Source: CAZYHU01 sp964524475 (GTDB lineage Bacteria; Patescibacteriota; Minisyncoccia; Phycocordibacterales; UBA1006). From it: a DNA stretch of 41,982 bases. Below, piece after piece: positions 16,686 through 25,002 of the stretch. A model generated the notes under the pieces. The model did no database searches. It worked only from the letters and a program-made list of their open reading frames with translations, and was not told where the DNA came from. The stretch covers positions 1 through 41,982 of the forward strand of contig CAZGCO010000006.1 in NCBI GenBank assembly GCA_964524475.1, written 5' to 3'. The stretch's first letter is position 1. Each line of letters opens with the position of its first letter. A program made the translations under genes and the position numbers.

Positions 16686-17630
16686 TTATCTAGTTTTTAG
16701 GTACAAATAAATATCTTCTACAGCTTTTACAGCATCTCCTGCGGCAATATTGTTCTGATGATAGAGAATGTTCGTACAGTCACCAGCAGCCCAGATACCT
16801 GGACATGACGTAGACTGTTTCCATGGATCGATAATAATATTATTCGATTCGTTTCGTTCTACTAAACCTGCTACATAATCCGTATTGGGGATTTGTCCTA
16901 TTTCAACGAATATACCATTTATTGCCAGGATACTCTGCGTTCCAGTTGTTTTATCTAATATTTCCAATCCTGTGACGAATTTTTCACCAATCACTGATAC
17001 GGGGTCAGTATTTTTCAAGATAACAAGGTTCGGGTTCTGGGAAAGTTTATTTATAGTGATTTCATCTGCACGAAAATGTTCACTACGGTTTATCAGATAT
17101 ACGGTAGGACAATAGGCGAGGAGTTGTGCTGCAGATTCGAATCCTGCATTACCACCACCAATAACCGCAACAGGCATGCCAGAGAATAATGGTCCGTCAC
17201 AACTGGCACAGTACACGACACCGCGATGTTCGAACGTATCTGCACCTGGGACGAGGAGTTTTTTACGTGAACTCCCTGTAGTGACCAGTACTGTTTTGGT
17301 AAAGAATTTTTTATCTGATTCTGTGGTGATTTCGAAAATACCATTATTGTTTTTCGTTACCATACGTACCAATTCACGTTCGATGATGTCCAATGATTTT
17401 TTATCATAATAGGCAACATTAGATTTTAGCCTTTTTGCGAGATCTGCACCAGAGATTTCTGGTGTACCAATCCAGTTATAGATGGTTTCAGACACGACAG
17501 ACTGACCGCCAAATTCGCCAGTGATAATCAATGTAGATAATTCCTTGGGGGCAGAATAAACAGCCGCGGCGGACCCTGCGGGTCCGCCGCCAATAATAAC
17601 TAAATCGTAGATTTTTTCTGTGTGTTCCAT
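16686..17630 (-). CDS. trxB: Thioredoxin reductase
   Basis: The protein has 314 residues, the usual length. FAD-binding GGGPAGSAAAVYSA is at the N-terminus and GEFGGQ follows. The redox-active CASCDG (CxxC) is in the middle, then the NADPH-binding GGGNAGFESA and the FAD-closing GIWAAGDCTN. The NADPH-site motif usually written HRRDxxRA reads INRSEHFRA, keeping only part of it, so cofactor preference could differ. It should reduce thioredoxin in the cytoplasm. It lies downstream of the ftsZ locus on the same strand but is separated by a terminator and has its own -10 box 8 bases before the ATG. Confidence 0.93.
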   Translation of the reverse strand: MEHTEKIYDLVIIGGGPAGSAAAVYSAPKELSTLIITGEFGGQSVVSETIYNWIGTPEISGADLAKRLKSNVAYYDKKSLDIIERELVRMVTKNNNGIFEITTESDKKFFTKTVLVTTGSSRKKLLVPGADTFEHRGVVYCASCDGPLFSGMPVAVIGGGNAGFESAAQLLAYCPTVYLINRSEHFRADEITINKLSQNPNLVILKNTDPVSVIGEKFVTGLEILDKTTGTQSILAINGIFVEIGQIPNTDYVAGLVERNESNNIIIDPWKQSTSCPGIWAAGDCTNILYHQNNIAAGDAVKAVEDIYLYLKTR

Positions 17631-17638
17631 AGGGCTTT

Positions 17639-17644
17639 ATTGTA
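17639..17644 (-). promoter_or_regulatory. trxB -10 box
   Basis: On the minus strand TACAAT (17644-17639) ends 8 bases before the trxB ATG, predicting a near-leaderless transcript. The -35 position falls inside the ftsZ terminator and is a poor match. Confidence 0.5.
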
Positions 17645-17646
17645 TC

Positions 17647-17674
17647 AAAAAACTACCCGTTTGGGTAGTTTTTT
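17647..17674 (-). terminator. Terminator after the ftsZ locus
   Basis: A perfect 12-bp stem (17647-17658 with 17663-17674), loop GTTT, between the FtsZ C-terminal fragment and trxB. Confidence 0.88.
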
Positions 17675-17680
17675 GAATAC

Positions 17681-17965
17681 TTATTTTTTATTACGACGGA
17701 GGAATGATGGTACTGCTGACCAGTCTTCATCGTCATCTGAAATTTCTTCCAATACTTTTTCGTTTACGGTTCGATTCTCTGTACGACGAATAATAGTCGG
17801 TTCGATTACTTCAGGAATATTTTCACGATTCTCTGTTGATGATCGAGGTTGTACTACAGATTCTGCTGGTTTACCAAATATTGATTTTGATATCGGGGCT
17901 TCATTCTTATCTCCTCGTTTTTGAGGATTGAATCCAGTAGCAATAACCGTAACCTTGATTTCTCC
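17681..17965 (-). CDS. FtsZ C-terminal fragment, probably a second FtsZ paralogue
   Basis: The open frame next to the gap reads GEIKVTVIATGFNPQKRG, the last beta-strand of an FtsZ core. A linker of about 60 residues follows, ending in DDEDWSAVPSFLRRNKK, the conserved C-terminal peptide that binds FtsA and other partners. The upstream FtsZ on the other side of the gap already has its own version of the same core strand (GEIKVTVIATGFQVNQKK) and a different linker. So this piece is not the continuation of that protein unless the assembly is wrong. The N-terminal part is missing. Two tandem ftsZ genes with the middle lost in the gap is the simplest reading. Confidence 0.75.
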   Translation of the reverse strand, partial: GEIKVTVIATGFNPQKRGDKNEAPISKSIFGKPAESVVQPRSSTENRENIPEVIEPTIIRRTENRTVNEKVLEEISDDDEDWSAVPSFLRRNKK

Positions 17966-17975
17966 NNNNNNNNNN
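17966..17975. other. Assembly gap (10 N) in the ftsZ locus
   Basis: Ten N lie between two FtsZ-derived segments. The flanks are paralogous (GEIKVTVIATGF on both sides), a situation in which assemblers fail to bridge tandem copies. True gap size is unknown; about 1 kb would fit a second ftsZ. Confidence 0.95.
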
Positions 17976-19074
17976 CTTCGATAACTCGATCTTGTTTAGG
18001 TTCTGATCGCATAATTGGGCGATCTTCCTCAATTTCAGATTCTTCAGCTTGTGGTGGAGATTGTTTTGTAATTCGCTGGATGAATGGAGATCCGTTTCCA
18101 CTACTTGTTTTTTTTTGATTTACCTGGAAACCTGTAGCAATAACGGTAACTTTGATTTCTCCTTTTTTCAATTTTTCATCATAAATAGGACCAAAGATAA
18201 TTTTTGCTTCTGGGTCTACTGAATCGGTAATCACATCTGCGATAGCATGTACTTCGTGCATAGTGAGATCATTACCTCCTGATATTGCGAATAATACACC
18301 TTTTGCTCCTGATATAGAAACATCCAACAGTGGGGAATTGATAGCCATGTATGCTGCTTCTTCTGCACGGTTTTCACCACTGGCATGACCGATACCCATG
18401 AATGCACTTCCTGCATTTTGCATGATTGCTTTGATATCTGCGTAATCAATATTAATAACTCCTTGGGTGGTGATTAATTCAGAGATTCCTTCGACAGCTT
18501 GACGGAGAATTTCATCTGACATGCTGAATGCATCTTTGAACGAGGTATCTTTTGAGGTGATAGATAACAACCGGTCGTTCGGAATGATAATCATTGCGTC
18601 AACATGTTTTTCTAATTGTTCAACACCACTATCAGCGATTTTGATGCGACTATTTCCTTCAAACTTGAATGGTTTTGTTACGATAGCAATAGTGAGTGCA
18701 CCTTGTTCACGAGCAATCTGAGCAACGATAGGTGCAGCACCTGTTCCTGTTCCTCCCCCCATACCACATGCGATAAATACCATGTCTGCTCCTTTGAGTG
18801 CTTCTTGGATTTCTGCTTTGGTTTCTTCGGCTGCGGCACGGCCTGTTTCTGGATTCATACCAGTACCTTGACCACGGGTCAGGTTACGTCCGATATGAAT
18901 CTTTTTTTGTGCCAAGGAATGATGCAGGTCTTGGGTGTCAGTATTCATACAAATGAATTCCACACCTTTTATCCCTGAATCAATCATATGATTTAGGGCG
19001 TTTTTTCCAGATCCTCCTACACCGATTACTTTTATTCTGGCAAAATTTTCAATTTCTGTGTTGATTTTAGGCAT
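17976..19074 (-). CDS. ftsZ: Cell division GTPase FtsZ, C-terminal tail missing at gap
   Basis: FtsZ polymerises into the division ring. About 366 residues remain. N-terminal IKVIGVGGSGKNALNHM, the tubulin signature GGGTGTG (106-112), NTDTQDL and NIDYADIKAIM (T7 loop) are present, followed by the core end GEIKVTVIATGF. A Gln/Ser/Glu-rich linker runs into the gap at ...KQDRVIE. The start MPKINTEIENFARIKV is the first Met. It lies downstream of ftsA on the same strand with a leader of about 67 bases and its own promoter. Confidence 0.95.
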
Positions 19075-19147
19075 ACATTACAAGGGTATTTTCGATAGGT
19101 GAAAATAGGTTATATTCGGGTCAATTAATAAAGGTTATTACAGGGAC

Positions 19148-19176
19148 AGTGTATCAATTTTTACCAAGTCCTGCAA
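19148..19176 (-). promoter_or_regulatory. ftsZ promoter
   Basis: Minus strand TTGCAG (19176-19171), 17-base spacer, TACACT (19153-19148). The predicted leader is about 67 bases, much longer than for most genes here, which leaves room for control of ftsZ separately from ftsA. Confidence 0.5.
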
Positions 19177-19190
19177 TAGCTCAGGAATAT

Positions 19191-20378
19191 CTAGGGAATA
19201 AATTGCTGAAAGAGTTTCATAAATGAATCTTTTGCGTCATGGGCAATTTTACTCACGCTATGAGGTGGTTTTATAACTGATGATGTATTTATCATGTGGC
19301 ATAGACCATATACAGAAAACCATGATTGGTCTAAATCTCGTTTTGCATTTTTAAAAATTTCTTCAGGTCGAGGTAGTGATACAGGAAGATGAATTGCCAG
19401 ATGTACATATTCATCAATATTAGCTAATAGACTTCCTCCTCCTGTTACAATAATACCACCCGGGAGAAGTTCATTTCTGTTTATTGTTTTTAAATGATTA
19501 TTAATCAGTTGAAAAATTTCTACTGTACGTGCTTCTATAATATCAGCAAGTTTTTTCTTGGGTAGTACTCCTTCATATGTTCCATGTTTTATGTGGACTG
19601 CTTCATCGATAGGTACTTGGAATCCCAGTGCAATATCATGAGTAATGTTCATAGATCCGTAGGGGAATATGGCGAGTGATATAAGAATATTATTTTCAAA
19701 TACAGAAACAGAGATAGTTTCAGACCCGATATTAACCAATGCACATCCTGCAACACGAGAAACTTTTGGCACCGTACAAAGTGATTCTGCGATAGGACTT
19801 GCCACAACATCAACAACGGTTATTCCTGCATGGGTAATTGCACTTATGAGATTTGTATAGTGTTGTTCTTGGCAAAAAACCACGGTGCAGATAACCACTA
19901 ATTCAGTTCCTTGCATTCCCAATGGATTTCCCATGATTTTTTGGTCATCCAATGTCCATGACAAGGGGAATATGTGTAAAATTTTTTTATTACGTAACGA
20001 TTCGTGAAAAATTTGTTCGCATTCTGCAGTACATCGAGTAATGTCGTGTTCAGTGATAATAGATTTTTTGTTAGTGATTCTAATAGACGATTCAATCTGA
20101 ACTGACTGGGTACTCACGCTATTCATCGTGACTGATACATGGGTGACTGGTATCCCACCTGAATTTTTTTCAAGAGCACGTATAGTTTGCAAGATGTCTT
20201 GTGTTGTATCTGTAACATTGGTGACATATCCGTGGCGTATACCCCCACGAGATACTGTTTTTGCAGTGGCAATAATACGCGGAAAATGCCGTTCTTCGGT
20301 GGGTGATTGTGCCATCATTATGCGAATATTTTGCGAGCCCACATCCAGACTCACCACAATGTCGGAATTAGTTTCCAT
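19191..20378 (-). CDS. ftsA: Cell division protein FtsA (actin-like membrane anchor of FtsZ)
   Basis: The protein has 395 residues. It begins with the actin-fold phosphate-1 motif VVSLDVGSQNIRIMMA, contains GCALVNIGSETISVSVFE (phosphate-2 region) and GGIIVTGGGSLLANIDEYV (adenosine region). It ends SFMKLFQQFIP, which fits the amphipathic membrane-targeting helix of FtsA. It ties the FtsZ ring to the membrane. It sits directly upstream of ftsZ, the common bacterial order. A good promoter and a terminator separate it from ybeY. Confidence 0.93.
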   Translation of the reverse strand: METNSDIVVSLDVGSQNIRIMMAQSPTEERHFPRIIATAKTVSRGGIRHGYVTNVTDTTQDILQTIRALEKNSGGIPVTHVSVTMNSVSTQSVQIESSIRITNKKSIITEHDITRCTAECEQIFHESLRNKKILHIFPLSWTLDDQKIMGNPLGMQGTELVVICTVVFCQEQHYTNLISAITHAGITVVDVVASPIAESLCTVPKVSRVAGCALVNIGSETISVSVFENNILISLAIFPYGSMNITHDIALGFQVPIDEAVHIKHGTYEGVLPKKKLADIIEARTVEIFQLINNHLKTINRNELLPGGIIVTGGGSLLANIDEYVHLAIHLPVSLPRPEEIFKNAKRDLDQSWFSVYGLCHMINTSSVIKPPHSVSKIAHDAKDSFMKLFQQFIP

Positions 20379-20389
20379 ATTATGGTATC

Positions 20390-20418
20390 AGTATAATCCA
20401 GGCAATCTATTTTGTAAA
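20390..20418 (-). promoter_or_regulatory. ftsA promoter
   Basis: Minus strand TTTACA (20418-20413), 17-base spacer, TATACT (20395-20390), 11 bases before the ATG; the leader would be about 8 bases. Confidence 0.65.
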
Positions 20419-20423
20419 CAGAG

Positions 20424-20456
20424 CATATAAAAAACACTATTCGTGTTTTTTATATG
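20424..20456 (-). terminator. Terminator overlapping the ybeY stop
   Basis: A perfect 14-bp stem (20424-20437 with 20443-20456), five-base loop. The ybeY stop codon (TAG) lies at the loop edge, so the terminator is nested in the end of the gene. Confidence 0.75.
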
Positions 20457-20856
20457 GATAGGGTATGGTGAATTTTTTACAAAACTTTTTTTCTAATGCG
20501 TCCATAACATCACCATGATCGTTTCCCAATAAATGTACACATCCATGAATAAATAAATATTGCAAGTATTCGTGATAGGTAAGAGAAAAGTTTTTACATT
20601 CTTTGCGTGCCGCAGATAGGGTTATATATATTTCTCCTTCATTTTTTGCCAAGGGGAAACTGAGGATATTTACCGGAGTATTTTTTTTCTTGAACTGTTT
20701 GTGGAGTTCAATTGATTTTTGTAATGTAGGGAATACAAGTGATAATTCATAATTTTTACTCAGGATATGGTCTTTGATACGAACAAAAGGCAAGCTTGGG
20801 AGCTTGCCAGATGTCATGCGGATGATAAGTGTATTTTCAGATATGCGTGTATGCAT
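20437..20856 (-). CDS. ybeY: Endoribonuclease YbeY (16S rRNA maturation)
   Basis: The protein has 139 residues. The zinc-binding motif HGCVHLLGNDH near residue 105 matches the family HGxLHLxGyDH. Upstream, VNILSFPL matches the usual NVLSFP segment. YbeY takes part in rRNA 3' end processing and ribosome quality control. It lies 14 bases after rpsU on the same strand, a ribosome-linked pair likely transcribed together from the rpsU promoter. It ends in TAG inside a terminator. Confidence 0.92.
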   Translation of the reverse strand: MHTRISENTLIIRMTSGKLPSLPFVRIKDHILSKNYELSLVFPTLQKSIELHKQFKKKNTPVNILSFPLAKNEGEIYITLSAARKECKNFSLTYHEYLQYLFIHGCVHLLGNDHGDVMDALEKKFCKKFTIPYPYKKHE

Positions 20857-20870
20857 AACGAATAGTACGA

Positions 20871-21101
20871 TTATTCAGCCATTGTTTTACCAGATTTATA
20901 AGTAGCGAGATATTCTGCTCCCTTTGCGAGACGGTGCATAGCACTTTTTTTGCGACGGAGAGCTGATTCTTCGCGAGAATAGTAACGACGTCCACGAACA
21001 ACTTGTAAAAATCCGGCATTGCGAACTTTTTTAACAAATCGACGAAGCACGTTAGTTGCTGATTCATTGGTATTTGCGATGATTTCTACGTTGTTTGGCA
21101 T
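20871..21101 (-). CDS. rpsU: Ribosomal protein bS21
   Basis: The protein has 76 residues from MPNNVEIIANTNES. It shows NVLRRFVKKVRNAGFLQVVRGRRYYSREESALRRKKSA in overlapping pieces typical of bS21: a basic helix with R/K clusters. A Met seven codons upstream (21122) would sit between the promoter elements, so 21101 is preferred. bS21 binds the 30S platform near the anti-Shine-Dalgarno region, which is worth noting in a genome where Shine-Dalgarno sites are hardly visible. First gene of a likely rpsU-ybeY transcript. Confidence 0.93.
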   Translation of the reverse strand: MPNNVEIIANTNESATNVLRRFVKKVRNAGFLQVVRGRRYYSREESALRRKKSAMHRLAKGAEYLATYKSGKTMAE

Positions 21102-21112
21102 ATATACCCGAC

Positions 21113-21141
21113 ACTGTATCATATGTTGTAGAATAATGCAA
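21113..21141 (-). promoter_or_regulatory. rpsU promoter
   Basis: Minus strand TTGCAT (21141-21136), 17-base spacer, TACAGT (21118-21113), giving a leader of about 5 bases to the ATG at 21101. The 21142-21289 stretch beyond holds nothing else I can support. Confidence 0.65.
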
Positions 21142-21289
21142 GAGTTTTTTGGATGTTTGATTCCTTTTACAAAGCTGGTCGTTATGAGTTAAAACTATGG
21201 TCAATTAAGTACAATTTGATGGAATTAGGTAGTTCTAGTTTACTGTATTGACATAATTTGAGTGTATTTAATTATATTGAAAACCAGAG

Positions 21290-22063
21290 CTAGTCTTTTA
21301 TATTAAGTATGTCTTCAAAGCCTAATGTTTTATGAAATTCACACAAAATTTTGTATACAATCTTGTTAAAGGATGCTAAAAATTCTATCATCAAAGATTC
21401 TGCGGCAAACACATCTTTACCAATACCGGCCTCTTCTTCCAAAAATCTTTGTAGTGCGATATCAATATAATATCTTCTATCCTCAGTTACATCTTCTATT
21501 TCTGTAACATAGGCATACTGTGTATTTAATTGCTTACTTTTTTCGAAAGCTAGTTTGAACCCTTTTTTTAAATGCTTAGCAGTTCCATGATAATGAAAAG
21601 TTACATCATTTCTCACAACTGCAGACAAGTTTATAATCTTCATAAGTTCTGGATTTATTCCAGTAATTGATAATTCCTTTTTTCCAAAACCATTTTCATT
21701 TTTTGATAGTTTAATTAATAAATTCCAAAAAGCTCTTTCATTTTTTGATAGATATGTATTAATAATATTTTTTAAAAGAGGATCATTTTCTATATCCTTA
21801 ATTCTTTTATTAAAAAATTCCAGAATGTTATAAAGATGACTAAATGCTAATCTGAGTATATAAATATTCCTTCCAGTCTTCCTACCGTTCTCAGCTGAAA
21901 TATATTTTTCGGAGTTTTTTCCTGCTCTTGCATGTAAGCCTTGTAAATGAATTAGATCACCTAAATCATTACTCATCAAAGCTAGTGCAAAAAATAATCC
22001 GTAATCTTCCTTAGACAGAAACTTTGTGGGATCTATAATTTTTAATTTATCATAATTATTCAT
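21290..22063 (-). CDS. Hypothetical protein with a HEPN-like RNxxxxH motif
   Basis: The protein has 257 residues, mostly helical by composition, with no signal peptide or membrane segment. I do not recognise a named family. The segment SAVVRNDVTFHYHG (R151, N152, H157) fits the Rφx4-6H active-site motif of HEPN-fold RNases found in toxin, abortive-infection and CRISPR proteins. The motif alone is weak evidence. It is not paired with an obvious nucleotidyltransferase antitoxin. It begins 27 bases after tRNA-Gln on the same strand and may be expressed from the same transcript. It ends in TAG. Confidence 0.7.
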   Translation of the reverse strand: MNNYDKLKIIDPTKFLSKEDYGLFFALALMSNDLGDLIHLQGLHARAGKNSEKYISAENGRKTGRNIYILRLAFSHLYNILEFFNKRIKDIENDPLLKNIINTYLSKNERAFWNLLIKLSKNENGFGKKELSITGINPELMKIINLSAVVRNDVTFHYHGTAKHLKKGFKLAFEKSKQLNTQYAYVTEIEDVTEDRRYYIDIALQRFLEEEAGIGKDVFAAESLMIEFLASFNKIVYKILCEFHKTLGFEDILNIKD

Positions 22064-22090
22064 TTCTTTACTTTTTGTTTAGTTTATTTG

Positions 22091-22161
22091 CTGTCGGACT
22101 AGGACTCGAACCTAGATATACGGTACCAGAAACCGCAGTCCTACCATTAGACGATCCGACA
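22091..22161 (-). tRNA. tRNA-Gln (anticodon CUG)
   Basis: Minus strand acceptor TGTCGGA/TCCGACA starts with the U1-A72 pair typical of tRNA-Gln. The anticodon stem GCGGT/ACCGT encloses TTCTGGT (anticodon CTG), the T-arm is CTAGGTTCGAGTCCTAG and the discriminator is G. CCA is not encoded. Confidence 0.94.
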
Positions 22162-22311
22162 ATTAATTTTATCTATAACCCACACACGCGGATAATCTGA
22201 TAAAATGAAAGACAAAACAAATATACACGAATCATAGGAAAAATCAAAGGTTTGTGGTATAGTGTTTTCAAATATTCATTCAATAATTAAATCACATTAA
22301 AACTATTTGCC

Positions 22312-23061
22312 ATGAAAATACTACTTATCTTCTTTTTCTCTCATTGGTTTTTGTCTTTATTTTTCCACACATTTTTTTTACATCGTTATGCCTCGCACGG
22401 CATGGTGGTTATGAATAAATTTTGGGAAAGATTTTTCTACCTGTGTACCTGGCTCACTATGGGATCATCGTTTCTGGTACCCAGAGCTTATGCGGTGATG
22501 CATCGAAAACACCATAGGTGTTCTGATACAGAGCACGACCCACATTCGCCACATTTTTTCAAAAATGTTCTCGGTATGATGCTCGAAACAGGGCGCATCT
22601 ATGGAAACCTGGTTAGATATCCAATGTATTTGGAAAAAACATTCCCAGATTTGTACGGTAATTTGCCTACATGGGAATTATTGGATCGTATCGGTAACAA
22701 CCGTTGGGTACGAAGTATATTTGGAATAATGTATACATTTGTATACATCCATGTAATTTTACAATTGGAGACAGCTCCGTGGTACATGTTTTTCTTGTTA
22801 CCCGTTCATTACTTGATGGGGCCTGTACAGGGTGCCATGGTAAATTGGATAGGACACAAATACGGCTATCGTAATTACGATATAGCTGACAAGTCTCACA
22901 ATGCAGAACCTTGGGGTATGTTTTTGTTAGGTGAATTACACCAAAACAACCACCATAAGTACCCTACGTCATTGTCATTTGCGAAAAAATGGTTTGAGTT
23001 CGATGTTGCATATCCGTTTATTAAATTACTTTCATTTTTGAAAGTAATAAAAATAGCATAA
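22312..23061 (+). CDS. Membrane fatty acid desaturase (acyl-CoA desaturase-like)
   Basis: The protein has 249 residues. Three histidine boxes of the membrane di-iron desaturases are present: HRYASH (H24-H29), HRKHH (H64-H68, within HRKHHRCSDTEHDPHSP) and HQNNHH (H210-H215). An extra GHKYGYRN is at 181-188. Hydrophobic segments lie at the N-terminus and around residues 137-175. Such enzymes insert a double bond into fatty acyl chains using O2 and an electron donor. The gene is followed by its own terminator. For a reduced CPR-type genome that probably scavenges lipids, an O2-dependent desaturase is unexpected. A TATAGT box at 22258-22263 would give a leader of about 42 bases. Confidence 0.9.
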   Translation: MKILLIFFFSHWFLSLFFHTFFLHRYASHGMVVMNKFWERFFYLCTWLTMGSSFLVPRAYAVMHRKHHRCSDTEHDPHSPHFFKNVLGMMLETGRIYGNLVRYPMYLEKTFPDLYGNLPTWELLDRIGNNRWVRSIFGIMYTFVYIHVILQLETAPWYMFFLLPVHYLMGPVQGAMVNWIGHKYGYRNYDIADKSHNAEPWGMFLLGELHQNNHHKYPTSLSFAKKWFEFDVAYPFIKLLSFLKVIKIA

Positions 23062-23080
23062 AAAACATAATTTCAGAGAA

Positions 23081-23110
23081 AAACCCTTGCACGTACTGCA
23101 AGGGTTTTTT
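23081..23110 (+). terminator. Terminator after the desaturase gene
   Basis: Stem AAACCCTTGCA / TGCAAGGGTTT (23081-23091 with 23097-23107) and a T-run. Confidence 0.9.
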
Positions 23111-23145
23111 AGGAGAAAATTGTATTGTATGGTATGGTAGTATAT

Positions 23146-23922
23146 ATGACAAAAGAATTTTATATTTATGGTCGCAAACCAATCGAAGAAGCGCTCCGTC
23201 ACCGACCGGACAGAATTGTTCGTGTGTATATCAAAGATGGTGTAAAACTAACTGGTTTTGAATTGATTCGTGAGCTCGCAACTGCGAAACGTATTCCCGT
23301 GAACAGTATTGACGAAAAACAAATAAAGAAACTCCTTTCTGATGAGGTAAATCATCAGGGAGTCGTTGCATTGTCAAAACCGTTCGAATATAGCAATCTG
23401 GATGAATGGATACAGATACTAGATATGGCTACAAACCCTAGTGTACTTATCTTGGATCACCTGACCGATGTATCGAACGTCGGGGCTATTATCCGTACGG
23501 CTACTGCTGCAGGATTATCTGCTATTATTGTTGCGGAACTCAACCAGGCACCCGTGACCAGTGCAGTATATAAAACATCTGCAGGAACGGTAGGACGCAT
23601 ACCCTTGATCCAGGTGGGTAATATCAACCAAACCATGCAAAAACTAAAAGATGCAGGATTCTGGTCAGTAGGACTCGCGATGCAAGACCCTGAGAATTCC
23701 GATCCATATAATGGATCAACTGATTTCTGGCAGTATAATTTTACCGATGCACCAACTGCTATCGTAGTAGGAAGTGAAGGCGAGGGAATACGATATAAAA
23801 CCCGTGAACATTGTGATAGTTTGATTCATATTCCGATGGAACACAATGTAGAATCCCTCAATGCATCTGTCTCCGTTGCCGTAGTGTGTTATGAAATGAT
23901 GCGACAAAAACTTGTTAAATAA
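23146..23922 (+). CDS. rlmB: TrmH/SpoU-family RNA 2'-O-methyltransferase (RlmB-like)
   Basis: The protein has 258 residues from MTKEFYIYGRKPIEEAL. An N-terminal substrate-binding domain ends at NHQGVVAL. The SPOUT methyltransferase domain follows with DVSNVGAIIRTATAAG (motif 1), VGSEGEGI (motif 2) and ESLNASVSVAV (motif 3). It fits the 23S rRNA Gm2251 methyltransferase, though TrmH-family members differ in target. An earlier in-frame Met (23125) would add seven residues but overlaps a probable TATGGT -10 box (23133-23138) that ends 7 bases before 23146, so the later start is chosen. trpS follows 23 bases downstream. Confidence 0.9.
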   Translation: MTKEFYIYGRKPIEEALRHRPDRIVRVYIKDGVKLTGFELIRELATAKRIPVNSIDEKQIKKLLSDEVNHQGVVALSKPFEYSNLDEWIQILDMATNPSVLILDHLTDVSNVGAIIRTATAAGLSAIIVAELNQAPVTSAVYKTSAGTVGRIPLIQVGNINQTMQKLKDAGFWSVGLAMQDPENSDPYNGSTDFWQYNFTDAPTAIVVGSEGEGIRYKTREHCDSLIHIPMEHNVESLNASVSVAVVCYEMMRQKLVK

Positions 23923-23945
23923 TATTATTTTTCTCATAATTTTTT

Positions 23946-24899
23946 ATGAACACTAAAAAAACAATGCTTTCAGGGATAAAACCCACTGGGAAAGCACATA
24001 TTGGAAACTATTTTGGAGCCTTGAAACAATGGGTAGATTTGCAATCTCAATATGATACCTATATTTTTATTCCCAGTTATCATGCATTAACAGGAGAATT
24101 AAAATCACCGGAAATTCAGCAACAACTTGAACATGATCTGGTACTTGATTTACTTGGTATTGGTATTGATCCAGAACAGGTGACATTATGGCGACAACAA
24201 GACGTCCCACAGGTTACCGAATTATCATGGATTTTTTCATGTATTACTACCATGCCACAATTGATGCGTGCACATGCATTCAAAGACGCCGAAGCAAAAA
24301 ACAAAGAAATTTCTGTAGGAACGTTTAATTATCCGGTACTTATGGCAGCAGATATATTAATGTATGATGCAGAAATTGTTCCTGTGGGACAAGATCAAGT
24401 ACAACATGTAGAAATAGCTCGCGAAATTTGTCGCAAGTTTAATAATCAATTTGGAAATGTTTTTCCTGTAGAGCCTACAGAGATGGTGATGAAAAACGTT
24501 TCTGTTGTTCCTGGTACTGATGGACAAAAAATGTCCAAGTCATACAACAATACAATTCCGTTGTTCGGTACTGATGCAGAAATCAATAAAGCAGTAATGG
24601 GTATCGTCACCGACAGTGGGGCAGATATTCCTGCTAATGTGTATGCAATTCATAAACTATTCAAGTCTGAATCAGAGCTTGAATCATTATATGCAGAACA
24701 CAAAGGCAAGTATAAAGCTCTCAAAGATGCTTTATATGAGGACATTATTGCATTCATTACGCCAATGCGCGAACGTCGTGCATATTATGAAAACAATCCA
24801 GAATTAGTGAAGCAAGTCCTGCAAAACGGAGCAAATAAAGCACAAGAAAAAGCGAAAGAAAAGATGAAACTTGTAAGAGAAAGTATAGGGTTGGAATAA
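23946..24899 (+). CDS. trpS: Tryptophanyl-tRNA synthetase
   Basis: The protein has 317 residues, normal for bacterial TrpRS. The class I HIGH-type motif is SGIKPTGKAHIGNYFGAL and the second signature is GQKMSKSYNN. VGQDQVQHVEIAREICRKFN is the typical Trp-binding/dimer segment. It charges tRNA-Trp; the tRNA-Trp (CCA) is also in this window. It is likely co-transcribed with rlmB (23-base spacing) and ends at a terminator that overlaps the next promoter. Confidence 0.96.
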   Translation: MNTKKTMLSGIKPTGKAHIGNYFGALKQWVDLQSQYDTYIFIPSYHALTGELKSPEIQQQLEHDLVLDLLGIGIDPEQVTLWRQQDVPQVTELSWIFSCITTMPQLMRAHAFKDAEAKNKEISVGTFNYPVLMAADILMYDAEIVPVGQDQVQHVEIAREICRKFNNQFGNVFPVEPTEMVMKNVSVVPGTDGQKMSKSYNNTIPLFGTDAEINKAVMGIVTDSGADIPANVYAIHKLFKSESELESLYAEHKGKYKALKDALYEDIIAFITPMRERRAYYENNPELVKQVLQNGANKAQEKAKEKMKLVRESIGLE

Positions 24900-24920
24900 T
24901 TACAAATAGTTTATATTATA

Positions 24921-24950
24921 TAAAAAGTCAAGGTAATACTTGACTTTTTA
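24921..24950 (+). terminator. Terminator after trpS
   Basis: Stem TAAAAAGTCAAG / CTTGACTTTTTA (24921-24932 with 24939-24950), six-base loop. Its right arm contains the TTGACT -35 box of the following gene. Confidence 0.88.
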
Positions 24951-24968
24951 TTTATATTATGCTAATAT
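24940..24968 (+). promoter_or_regulatory. Promoter of the 25003 gene
   Basis: TTGACT (24940-24945), 17-base spacer, TAATAT (24963-24968); leader of about 28 bases. The -35 lies inside the trpS terminator stem, so trpS termination and this promoter share bases. Confidence 0.6.
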
Positions 24969-25002
24969 ATTTTTAAATATTATTTAACAAAAAACATTAA
25001 CC

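Noticed and set aside
17854..17965. Apparent FtsZ C-terminus read straight through the N run
   Set aside because: The frame after the gap is wrong in that reading; another frame on the same strand gives a proper FtsZ core end and C-terminal peptide, so the read-through tail is an artefact of the ten N.
18616..18978. 120-codon open frame opposite ftsZ
   Set aside because: Cys/Phe/Ser-rich shadow of the conserved FtsZ core on the other strand; no independent signals.
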